A stretch of DNA of 64,000 nt, taken from assembly GCF_032118995.1 (NCBI RefSeq), contig NC_092656.1, positions 11,847,761 through 11,911,760 on the forward strand, written 5' to 3'. The position numbers and the translations under genes are program-made. Every line of letters starts with the position of its first letter. The stretch's first letter is position 1. Shown piece after piece: positions 54,574-64,000 of this stretch. Origin of the DNA: Asterias amurensis. Its lineage: Eukaryota > Echinodermata > Asteroidea > Forcipulatida > Asteriidae. Below the pieces are notes generated by a model. That model was given only the letters and a program-made list of their open reading frames with translations, had not been told where the DNA came from and searched no databases.

Positions 54574-57500
54574 ATGTCGGAAGCCAAGAAAGCTCGCACA
54601 GTAAGCTTGTTTCTTTATGATACATTATTTTGTAAATGGTTGAAATAATCGGCACTCGGGGAACTTTGGCCTTGCAAAAAAACTCAAAAATGCTTTAGCA
54701 TTTTATGGGGGTGGGAACCGGCCTATACTGCACAGTGTGCCAATGTTGCATTGGGTCGGGCGTCCGTCTCCCTAGCCAGTTAACACACCCAGCCGAGGTC
54801 AGTCAACCCAGGAACAACTGTGTTAAATGTCTGAACATTGTCTGCTGGAGGTAGCCGCCAATTTTAAATTCAAGGTCGGGCGGTTTTTGTTCGGTTGGGT
54901 TTCTTTTGTTCTGTGTGCCGTACGAATAATGCATACGTGCGGCTTTTCCTTGCCTCAGCTGACATGGCTGAGGGGGAGCTGAGTTTTTTTTTCTCATTTC
55001 TTTGTCATGTCTCAAGTCTGTGTGCCATTCAAACTTGCAACAAAAAGAACTGTAAAAAAACATGGACATGATGATGGAATTTATGTAATCCTCCTTTTGT
55101 TTGAAGCTTTACTACCATAACTACAGTTCAGTTGCATGTCTGATGAATATCAATAAGGAATAAGTAAGAATGAAGGTATTTTACTACACATAAAATCAGT
55201 AAAAATAAAGACAATTGGTTTCATGGATTTGAACATGCTCAGAAAGTTCTTTTCACAACAAGTGCGACTGACTGAGCTGAGAATGAGATAAAATAAATGA
55301 AGTTTAAGGGGCCTAATAAATAAATAGAAATTAAAGTCAAACGCCAACCTCCATCAAGTCCAACATTTTAAATCAGAATTTGTGTCGGAAACATCAAAGG
55401 GAATTCAAGGGTTCTGTTAGTTGAAGTCTGAAATCGGCCACCACTTGTTTATCTTTCTTGAATTTATATTCAAACAATTTTGAGTTAAATAATTATCTAT
55501 GTGGTTGCCTATGTTCATGTGGGTAAAAATTAACAAACAAGTGGTGGCAGGATACAAACAGTATTCCTATGTTTTCTTCAGCTTACACTTTTTATAGATA
55601 ACATTTCTTTAAGGTGTCTGTGGTCAAGGATTCAGGTTTCCGGCGCAAAAGGGTTGACAGAATGTATTTCAGATAGGCACTTTGAACTTTTGCAAAATCA
55701 TTAAAAAAAAAAACAATTTTTGGGTATGGTGATTTTGACAACTATGCTGGTTACATTCAAGTTTATTTTTAGTTCCTTTTAGAATAAGTGCTGCTGTGCA
55801 CTATGATACTAACCAAGAATCGTATGGAGAGAACAAACTGGACATTTTCAGTTTCAGTTTCATAAGTCGGAGGAAAATCTTCGATAAATTATGTTTTTAA
55901 AGCCCACACAATCAAGTAGGGACTGAAAACACACAGTCCACATGGTGCCCCGCCCCACAGGATTTTAACTGGGTCCTAGAGATGAAAGTATTGGATTAGT
56001 GCTAAGTCTTTCCTTGTGTAATAAAAGTAGACCTGAATTTTCTAGGCGTGGCATTTTGCTCTAGTGCAAATTTCTTTTTTATAAAGGCTGGGACTGAGAC
56101 TAATAACTTGGCCAAAAAGTCTCAATAGCAAAAGGTTGGGTTTAATGTCCATTTCCTTAAATGCTTGATTGAAATTTTGTGATGTTATTTTATTTTTACA
56201 AGTTATGAATGTGATTGAGCCTGAAATGTATGCCATTGCATGCATTTGATAAAGGGATCTGAGGTGGATTTCACAAAGCAATAAAATTCATCACGAGACG
56301 AACAGTCTGTATTACCATAGTGATTTATAATGTGACATCACACTTTACTTAGCACTACGATTGATTTGCAGATAAGATCAATCTTCTCTTTGTGAAACCG
56401 GCCCCAGGAGTCAATTTCACAAAGATCCTAGGACTTGTCCTGTTATCCTATAAGAGATATTTAAACATTTAGGCTAGTCTTAACTCAAGATAAGACTAGT
56501 CTTTACTCTTTGTGATCCAACTCAGCGTGTAACTATTCACACTCATGGGGCAGCTTGTAGGTGTGCGATGGGGTGCCGGTGCGATCGCAGGCCTCAATCA
56601 GAAGGACTGATCAATACTATATATATGCCAACCTGCCTGCTGCGCTGTTGTGCTGGACAAATTGGTGGGCAATTGTTGATTGCAGATATTTCCATTGAAC
56701 CAAATGACTATTAAATTATTCATTTGTTCTGGTTTAAATTTAAAGGAGAAGAGAGGTTTTTTGGAGCGATTGGCAGCTGGGGAAGTTATTATTGGAGATG
56801 GTGGTTATGTGTTTGCACTGGAGAAGCGTGGCTACGTGAAGGCTGGACCATGGACCCCAGAAGCTACTGTGGAATACCCAGAAGCAGGTTCGTTAACTTG
56901 GAAATATTCTTGTATTTCAATGTTTAAATGTTTGATTGTTTGGTATACACTTATAAGCTGTTTTAAGGTTTAAAACAAGTTCCTTGAAAGTGCCGCAAAA
57001 TGCACACCATGTTTTGTTTACAAACGAATCATGTGATAAAGCAATGACACTGTTTCCAATAATTTTTCAAGAATCCTTTTTGGTTCGGTTGTGAAAGCCA
57101 TCTGCAACAATATCAGCAGACACAGTTCCTTGGAAATTGAGCTTATTTATGAAAAACAAGACAATCTTAAAAGGCTTTATGTCACTTAAGTTACATTTAC
57201 AATACCCTAGATTAACAACAGATTTCTTTATAGGATGTAAGATTTGTTTTCTGCAACACCTTTGTAGTAACCCTAAAACTGTTGTAAAAATTCCAATCAG
57301 CTTATGACAAACAAAAGTGTTGTAAGCTCAGAAGAACTTTTTGTTATAAAAGTTTATCAAATTGCTTTATCTCATAGTACGTCAGCTGGCCCGTGAGTTT
57401 TTGAGGGCCGGTAGTGATGTTATGCAAGCATTCACCTTCTACGGCAGTGATGACAAGCTAGAGAACCGTGGCAACGTGTCCCAAAAGAAACACACAGTAA

Positions 57501-60500
57501 GTCCTGAGAAACATTTATATGCTTCAAAGAAAATGCATTGTTGCATCACAAATTTAACTTTGTATATAACTTTGTATACCAATTTCTAACATTCTTCCTA
57601 CATACATGTTTAACTAAAGTTTGATTTAATGTTTGTTTTTGGGTGTTTTCCATGGAGCAAACGACGTGTCTGTATAAGAACAAAAAGTAGCTAAGCACAG
57701 AAAAATTTGTTAAACAGAAATACCAGCCAAAGTGCCATAACATTTGTGTTGGTGTGACTGGTACCCTGCTCTTTTTCACTGACAGCAGGGCTCAAATTTG
57801 ACACTGGACCACAGGCCCGAGGCTGCTAGTTTTAGAGTGGGGCCTGTAAAATCATGACGGGACAAATCCAACTAGCTTTGATTTTCAATTGAATAAGAGT
57901 TACTTTCTTTGTAGACTGGTTTTGGACTTTGGTGCCCCATCAAAAGTTTCCCATCGACTTTTAAGATTTTCCAAATTGAAGTACCCTTTGCAAAATGAAC
58001 ATGACCCTTACCCTCTCAAAGATCATGGATGAAATTCCAGGCCTGATTCAAACTTCTCCCTTTTCCCACACCAGGGATCTGCTGTCAACGACGAGGCTTG
58101 TAAGATCGCCCAAGAGGTTGCCAACGAGGGTAACGCCTTGGTAACCGGAGGCGTCTCCCAGACACCCAACTACCTCTCGGGGAGCGGCAAGGAGGCTGTT
58201 CAAGAGCAGTTCCGCAAGCAGGCAGAGGTCTTTATTAAGAACGATGTGGACTTCCTCCTTGCTGAAGTGAGTCGACTCTTTGAGGTTTCACGTCTTTCAG
58301 AAATGAGATGTCTCTCGAACACCTGAACAATCTGCTCCGCGGTAGTCGAATTTTAAAAAGCAAGACAGTTCTCTAAGAACAAACTCTACCTGGCAGAAGA
58401 TATAAACATGGTGCAACCTCAAACCAAATTTTTTAGAAAATTACTCCCCAGTACTTGCTGCTTAAGCAGCTCTATGTATGTCATCACCCGGCGCTAACAT
58501 TAGTTTCTGATTTTGTTCCCTCAGTATTTTGAGCATGTAGAGGAAGCAGTGTGGGCCGTTGAAGAGCTGAAGAAGACCAACAAGCCAGTGGCAGCCTCTC
58601 TGTGCATTGGCCCCGAGGGAGATCTCCATGGCGTCTCAGCCGGTGACTGTGCCGTCAAGTTGGCTAAAGCAGGTAAGTTATGGGGCCAAGACTCTCTATA
58701 GCACTAATTCCTTCTAAAATTCTTCCAAGATCCTATGCTGAAAGTTTATAAATTATTTGGAAGGATTTTGGCAGGGGGCACCCTTAATTTTTCCACTTAC
58801 TAGCCAGTAGGACTAACTACTTTGTCGTTTCAGGAGTATATCGGCTTATCACTAGACCATTCAAATAGGAAAGTTTTGAGCACTCAGCTGGCCAGCCAGG
58901 CCACTGAATTCAAACTGGTCCTGAGGTGTGTAGCTGTTAGCCAGCAAACCACTTTCAAGGGGAGCATGTTTGAGAATGTCAACCCAAATAACAACTGCTT
59001 ATCACTCGTCAAGGCAACCCGACACAATTGATTTAGCTTTTTCTACGCATTTTTAAAAAGACCATCCAATCACTCGCCTTTTGAATATATTACTTGCGCA
59101 AACCAAAGTTATTTTTTTCTCAACCGAACACTTTGAACAATTGTTGATCTATTTATATGAAGGTGCGGATGTCGTTGGCCTGAACTGTCACTTTGGTCCT
59201 GATGAGACTCTGCAGACCATCCGCTTGATGAAGGCTGCCCTCGATAAGGAAGGCCTGAAACCTTACTTGATGACACAACCCCTGGGCTTCAAGACTCCTG
59301 ATTGCAACAAGCAAGGATTCATTGATCTACCCGAGTTCCCATTCGGTGAGTTTTCTCATGACTATTTTTGTAAAGGAACACATTGCCTTGGATAAGGGAA
59401 GGTGAAAGGTGTTTGAGAATAGTTTGTTAACAGTGCATATGGTTGGGAGAGATGTTTAAAATGCGTAGAATATAATGATTTCAATAAAAAATGCTTCAAA
59501 ATTGCACGTTTCAAATTGTTGACTCCTCAAAATTTGAATTTGCAAAATAAATGAAAACCATTTCAAGGCAACACATCCCTGTAAAACAATCTGGTTTGAA
59601 GACTTATCTTTTTAAATAAACTTTTTCATAAAAGTGTTGGGTTTTTTTCGATAGATTTGTTGCTCTCCTCATAAGTACATTGTGTCTATCTACCATCTTT
59701 ATGTTTCATGTAATTTCTTTTTTAACATTATTGTATGAGAAGTCCCGTAAGGGTGACATCGTTTATGGATTTTGGTATTTTAACTTTCAAACAATTTGTT
59801 GTGTTAATTTTGTGATTTTTGCTGTTGTTACTATTTTAATAGTTGTCCTTTTGCTGCTGCTGCTCAGTTTATTGTTTCTTGATTATTTTGTTATGCGCTT
59901 GTGTACATTTTTATGGAATGGGTAAGTTCAATTTAAATCAATACATTGTACTTTGTATTGATAATAATATTCTCAGAAAATGGTGATGAGAGTTATTTTT
60001 CTGAATTACGGGCAGCAGTGCCTTTTGATGTAGTCTATAAAACCAAACCAATTGATTTAATGATAAATAACATAAAAAGAATTCAAAAGGGAGAATGCCT
60101 TTGACATATTGATTTATTCCCAAATACGCAGGTCTGGAACCCCGCATTGTGACCCGCTGGGATTGCCACAAGTACGCCCGTGAGGCCTACGAAATTGGTG
60201 TACGTTACATTGGAGCCTGCTGCGGCATGGAACCCTACCATGTCCGTGCTATCGCTGAGGAGCTGTCTGAAGAGAGAGGTTGCCTACCTCCAGGATCAGA
60301 GAAGCACGGTCTATGGGGAGATGGTCTGCGCCAGCACACCAAACCATGGGTTAGAGCGAGGTATGTACTTAACACCAGTGTTGTAGCTAGACCAATTGCA
60401 GTGGTTAGCTCTAAATCCAATTTTGTCCACAATGGGCGAGAGGTTCAAGAAAACTATTCGTGTTTAGATAAGGGGCCATCATTGCTCAAGAGCAATCTGG

Positions 60501-61278
60501 GGGAAATCCGTGCTTGGCAGGGAAGTGTATTTTGCTCAGATTGCTGCCCACAGTTTGATAGTTCAGGGCAGGCCCTCCTGGCACCGCCCACCGTGGCTAC
60601 AACACTGCTTGACACGCTCACACAGCTCTTGCGTTGCAGTCACTCTGTGGACGTTCTAAGGAAAATTCTACTTTTTATCACTGGTAAAAACCCTGTGTGG
60701 ACGTTTTAAGTCCACATGTTGTTTGAAAACCTTGCCTTATGTGGATCTACTTTGTTCTTGGGTCCATGTTTCGTAAGTAATGCTAAGCCAACTTCTCTTG
60801 TCATATTTAATAATGATACCACTTGTCCAGAAAATTTAAGCTTGGATCTGCTTGACTGGTCAGGTTTCCTTGCTTAATCCTAACCTTAACAGGGCCCAAA
60901 ATTTAGGACCCTACTCTCAATCCCAGTGAGTTTCAACAACCGCCCTTTTAACGGAAATTTTGTTAAATCAGTAACTTATAGTTTGATAAATATCTTTTAA
61001 TTGTCAGAGTATACTTTATTGACAATCTAGTTATGTATACCGATAAAGGATACTTGTACATCTAAGTTTATAGTCAATTATTTTGCCTTGTTTTCCCCCC
61101 TTCCCATTTTAGAGCTCGCCGTGATTACTGGGAGAATCTGAAGCCCGCAAGTGGGCGCCCAGATTGCCCTCAGGTGTCCAAACCAGACAGTTGGGGCGTG
61201 ACCCAGGGCGACAAGGATCTGCTCCAGAAGACGGAGGAAACTACCGACGCTGAACTTAAAGATCTTTTCAAGAAGTAG
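54574..61278 (+). CDS. BHMT: Betaine-homocysteine S-methyltransferase, complete
   Basis: Eight coding exons: 54574-54600, 56746-56887, 57378-57496, 58075-58266, 58525-58672, 59163-59345, 60132-60360 and 61113-61278. They sum to 1,206 bases (401 residues plus stop; human 406, also eight exons). The enzyme moves a methyl group from glycine betaine to homocysteine, giving dimethylglycine and methionine. It is cytosolic and zinc-dependent. Zinc ligands are C218 (GLNCHF) and C300/C301 (GACCGMEP), one residue on from human C217, C299 and C300. Other conserved blocks are [67 protein letters not shown] and [12 protein letters not shown]. The C-terminal dimerisation tail [12 protein letters not shown] is present. 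Exon 2 has three in-phase AG acceptors (exon starts 56746, 56749 or 56752), so residues E10 and K11 are uncertain. In betaine-rich marine animals it may link osmolyte and methionine metabolism, which is inference. Confidence 0.98.
56258..56524. mobile_element. Two adjacent small foldback MITEs in BHMT intron 1
   Basis: 56258-56405 runs TCTGAGGTGGATTTCACAAA to CTTTGTGAAACCGGCCCC. 56406-56524 runs AGGAGTCAATTTCACAAAGA to CTCTTTGTGATCCAACTC, with AGACTAGTCTT-type inner arms. Confidence 0.65.
58330..58425 (+). mobile_element. Family F half element in BHMT intron 4
   Basis: CTGCTCCGCGGTAGTCGAAT, then GCAAGACAGTTCTCTAAGAA and CAAACTCTACCTGGCAGAAG, matches the right arm of 10853-11060. Confidence 0.65.
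59370..59584 (+). mobile_element. Family B element, decayed, in BHMT intron 6
   Basis: TAAAGGAACACATTGCCTTG at the left; CAAGGCAACACATCCCTGTA at the right. Inside, TGCATATGGTTGGGAGAGAT and a GTTGACTCC core are recognisable. About 150 bp shorter than the intact copies. Confidence 0.72.
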
Positions 61279-62242
61279 GAGAGAGAGTTGAAATATCATG
61301 AAAGCCACTGGTGGGGAAAGACAAGCAACCAGTAAAATGGCATGTATTCAGTGGAGAAATTGTTAAATAGTTTTTTGACTGCAAGTAGAATGTTTTTAGA
61401 TTTGTTTGTAGTTTTTTCTTTTTTTCTTAATAGGTCATTTCCAAACGTTTCTTTGTGAAACAAACGCATTTGATTTACCCAAGAAAAATATTGACATTGT
61501 TTTGAAAAGGAATGTTTCTACTTTTGCCTTGTCTACTTTACTAACCCTCATGATTAACACAAAATGAAGTTTAAAATTGTAAATTTCATTTCCAAAAAAC
61601 TAAACTAAATTTTATTTGTCCAAGACAGAATCATGTAACAGACATTCCTAATATACAAAACTTTATAAGTGTATACAAGAGATAGATACTTTAAAAGATA
61701 TCCCATATTGAAAATGTCATATATATTTTTTGTTTCCATCTGGAAATTTATATTTTATTTTGGACTGAGCAGGGTTTCCAGGGTGTGACGTGAAAAGGTT
61801 TTTTTTATTGTTAACAAGGTTGTAAACAATTCATACCAAAATACTTGTTTGTGAAACGAAAGAAAATGTGTGTGTAAAAACAAAAGTAAAACAACTTTGA
61901 GCTCTCTGTGTCTCAAACCAGCAACTTTTATTTCATTTAAATGAAATATAAAAAGGAGTAGATGTGAAAACAATCATAATTGTTTTACACATCCTTTCCT
62001 CTGAAATGAAGGACTTGACTTTAAAAGTGCCTTAACATAAAACTGTAATAATATAGTGAAATTTCAGCGGCAGCTTAATATATTATTGCATTGCTCTGGC
62101 CGCCATATTGCCCTTTTTTATTCTTGTAAAGTACATCCCTTTATTTTTCTATTCCGTTGAAATACATTCTTCTTCTTTTGTTGAAAACATCAGTTTAACA
62201 AGTTATGATACTTATTTTAGTTTAAAAAGGTTTGTGTTTGAA

Positions 62243-62300
62243 TTGGTGGCTACGGCTGGAGTATAGAAAGCATAGCAATGGCCGAGTCGTAGCCACCAGT
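62243..62300. repeat. 58-bp hairpin in the BHMT 3' UTR region
   Basis: TGGTGGCTACGGCTGG is mirrored by CGAGTCGTAGCCACCA across AGTATAGAAAGCATAGCAAT. It may be a tiny MITE. Confidence 0.65.
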
Positions 62301-62637
62301 TTTGGATACGGCCTTAGAACCAAGAGTTTGACAAGATCTTTGATAGTTCCCTCATGGACTGGTGGAATATTTTTTGACTCTTTTACCTTTTATGATTACT
62401 CGACTCTTACCTTTTATGATTGCAATCATTGGATTCGGTAGCAAAATAATCAAAACAAGAAAACATCTGAGTTTCGCTATTGGCCACACATCATATGATT
62501 TCTTCTTGATTATTAACAAGTGATTGTTGCATTTCTCGCATTTTTAAAGTTTTGTTTTTGTTAATTTTGTTTATTCCAGGGTTTAAGATCTTTAGTTTAT
62601 GGTTACAATGTAGACGAGTCATATGAGAAAGTCACAA

Positions 62638-62643
62638 AATAAA
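62638..62643 (+). terminator. Candidate BHMT polyadenylation signal
   Basis: The canonical AATAAA, with GTGTCTGTAAAC-type GU-rich sequence ~15 bp downstream. It is the nearest strong signal 3' of the BHMT stop. Confidence 0.45.
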
Positions 62644-62909
62644 TACAGCAATGTGTCTGTAAACTTCCAGCAAAGATAAAACTGTGTAACGCTGTTCTCC
62701 TTCCTGGCAAGACAATCTCGTTTTAAAAATGGCAATTTTGCTATTTTCATATTATATATTTTTTTATGAATGAGTCTTACTCGGTCTTATCTTTATCCAA
62801 GCATCAGTCAGAAATGTGATTGAAATTTGACAGATTCCAACTAAAATGTCTATGGACAAAACACATACATTTGTGATCCAGAAATGTCCCTGGGAGAACC
62901 TAGCCAAGG

Positions 62910-63097
62910 ACCCAATTTCTTAAAGCCTGTAACCACAAAAAGGTGATAAGTGCAGAAACATCTTGCTCAACAGAAACTAGGTATGGTACCAGCCAAAATT
63001 CCATCAAGTTGACTTTGTTGAAATTCAGATGCCCCACTCATGTTTTTTTTTGCTGAGCAAGTAAATTTCTGCTCAACAGCTTTATGAAATTTGGCCC
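62910..63097. mobile_element. Foldback MITE with GGxCCAATTTC ends
   Basis: GGACCCAATTTCTTAAAGCC at the left, AGCTTTATGAAATTTGGCCC at the right, and CTTGCTCAACAGAAA mirrored by TTTCTGCTCAACAGC-type sequence. Related to 12040-12235. Confidence 0.65.
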
Positions 63098-64000
63098 TGA
63101 TAGGATGCGATTTGCAGCGGAGGAGTTCAACCTGGGCTTGGGAGAACCTTAGAAACCCAATCGCCGTCTGGGGAATGGATCAATTATGCTGTAACTGAGA
63201 CTTCCTACAGATAAGAACCATTGAGAGGAAATAACTTATGAGTGACCTGGGCCCAATTTCTTCTCTGCTTACCGCAAAATTCTGCGCTTACAATCACCAT
63301 TCTCTGACACCACTAAGGGTAGAGACGCGACTTATTTTGACCCTACTTTCATAAGGACTTCATCTAATGGATAAATAAGTGCATCACAAAACTGAATTGG
63401 ACCTACGAGCCCCTCTTTAAATTTCTAGACCACTGCAGGGCTGAGTGGTCACTAATTCCGGTATTGGATTGTCTACCAAGTTTTACCAATACAACTACAG
63501 TACGCATTAAGTAACAGACAAATTAAGTAAATGACTGTACCATGACACATGTAACTTATGAACTGCACATTTATTAATAAAAACGCGTAACACAAAACAT
63601 GCGCAACATTTTTTGCTACAAAAGCCAGCAAATTTAAAAATATATACAGGAATGTTTGCAAAGATAAGTGGTTGGAGGAATGAGACCTGAAGTCAAAACT
63701 GAAGTACATGTAGTTCCTACAAGTGTGAATTCAGGCAACTTGGCTCTAAATCAGTTTTCTACCAGTTGTCAAAAAGACAAAAATCGCGACATCTTGTATG
63801 CGTTAGATTTCTGCGATAAAACTCTAGCAAAGCTTCACACTTAAGACCAAATAATAACTTAACAAAAGAATCAAATTAGTTTGAGTTATTTTTGTGACCA
63901 AACCGCAAACGCTCAAAGGAAGTAAGTAGTTTGAACACCTTTTATCTCCATTTACAACATTTTATTAGAAGACCCAGTGTAAGCGACTTTGTGCACAGCC
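63098..64000. other. No gene; one family D end near 63250
   Basis: GGGCCCAATTTCTTCTCTGC followed by TTACCGCAAAATTCTGCGCT at 63250-63285 is a left arm of family D; the right arm is not found. The rest is AT-rich and unassigned. Confidence 0.4.

Larger units (their letters stand above)
61279..62643 (+). other. Probable BHMT 3' UTR
   Basis: No frame or exon is seen after the stop codon. The first clear AATAAA on this strand is at 62638-62643, giving a ~1.36-kb 3' UTR. It includes the hairpin at 62243-62300. Confidence 0.5.

Noticed and set aside
60149-60709. 186-codon frame overlapping BHMT exon 7
   Set aside because: The first part is true BHMT exon 7. After the GTATGT donor at 60361 it reads intron 7, which has no BHMT similarity.
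1-64000. CRISPR array, bacterial operon or prophage
   Set aside because: Genes are spliced and animal-type. Tandem repeats lack spacer structure, and no prokaryotic gene was seen.
1-64000. LTR retrotransposon, endogenous virus or Polinton
   Set aside because: I found no long direct terminal repeats, gag/pol or capsid-like sequence. The reverse transcriptase-related remnants are LINE C-termini.

Overview
This window looks like the nuclear genome of a marine deuterostome invertebrate, most likely an echinoderm and possibly a sea star. The evidence is spliced genes with GT-AG introns, proteins close to vertebrate orthologues, AT-rich intergenic DNA, and a heavy load of short inverted-repeat transposons and tRNA-derived SINEs. 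The clade is inferred from overall character; no search was run.

Four protein-coding loci can be supported. (1) Left third, minus strand: the 5' part of an AMT/Mep-type ammonium transporter, with exons at 13473-13647, 11208-11363 and 3310-3420; the rest lies beyond base 1. (2) 36907-37938, plus strand: an intronless class A (rhodopsin-family) GPCR of 343 residues. (3) 49198-53235, minus strand: all five coding exons of RSL24D1/RLP24, the pre-60S ribosome assembly factor. (4) 54574-61278, plus strand: all eight coding exons of betaine-homocysteine S-methyltransferase (BHMT, 401 residues) with its three zinc cysteines. RSL24D1 and BHMT are head to head with 1.34 kb between start codons. No common pathway joins the four genes.

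Most of the remainder is repeats. Family A is a ~380-bp MITE with about 17 whole or partial copies. Families B (~370 bp, five copies) and C (~360-435 bp, two copies) are near-complete foldbacks. The intact ends of all three carry TTAA followed by AGG. Family D and related small foldbacks start with GGGC-C/AAATTTCAT-like ends. Family E has two copies, rich in ATGCAA motifs. There is one 711-bp element with ~225-bp inverted ends and a perfect 9-bp target duplication (Mutator-like), one ~4-kb element with short inverted ends, several tRNA-derived SINEs, four or five LINE 3' ends, a 30-bp minisatellite (about 750-1360) and a decayed tandem array (24.9-25.7 kb).

Layout: 0-14 kb is the AMT locus with repeat-packed introns; 14-36 kb has no recognisable gene and is repeat-rich; 36-38 kb is the GPCR; 38-49 kb is a repeat field; 49-61 kb is the RSL24D1/BHMT pair; 61-64 kb is the BHMT 3' UTR and downstream DNA. 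I saw no LTR element, viral relic, CRISPR array or canonical tRNA/rRNA gene.
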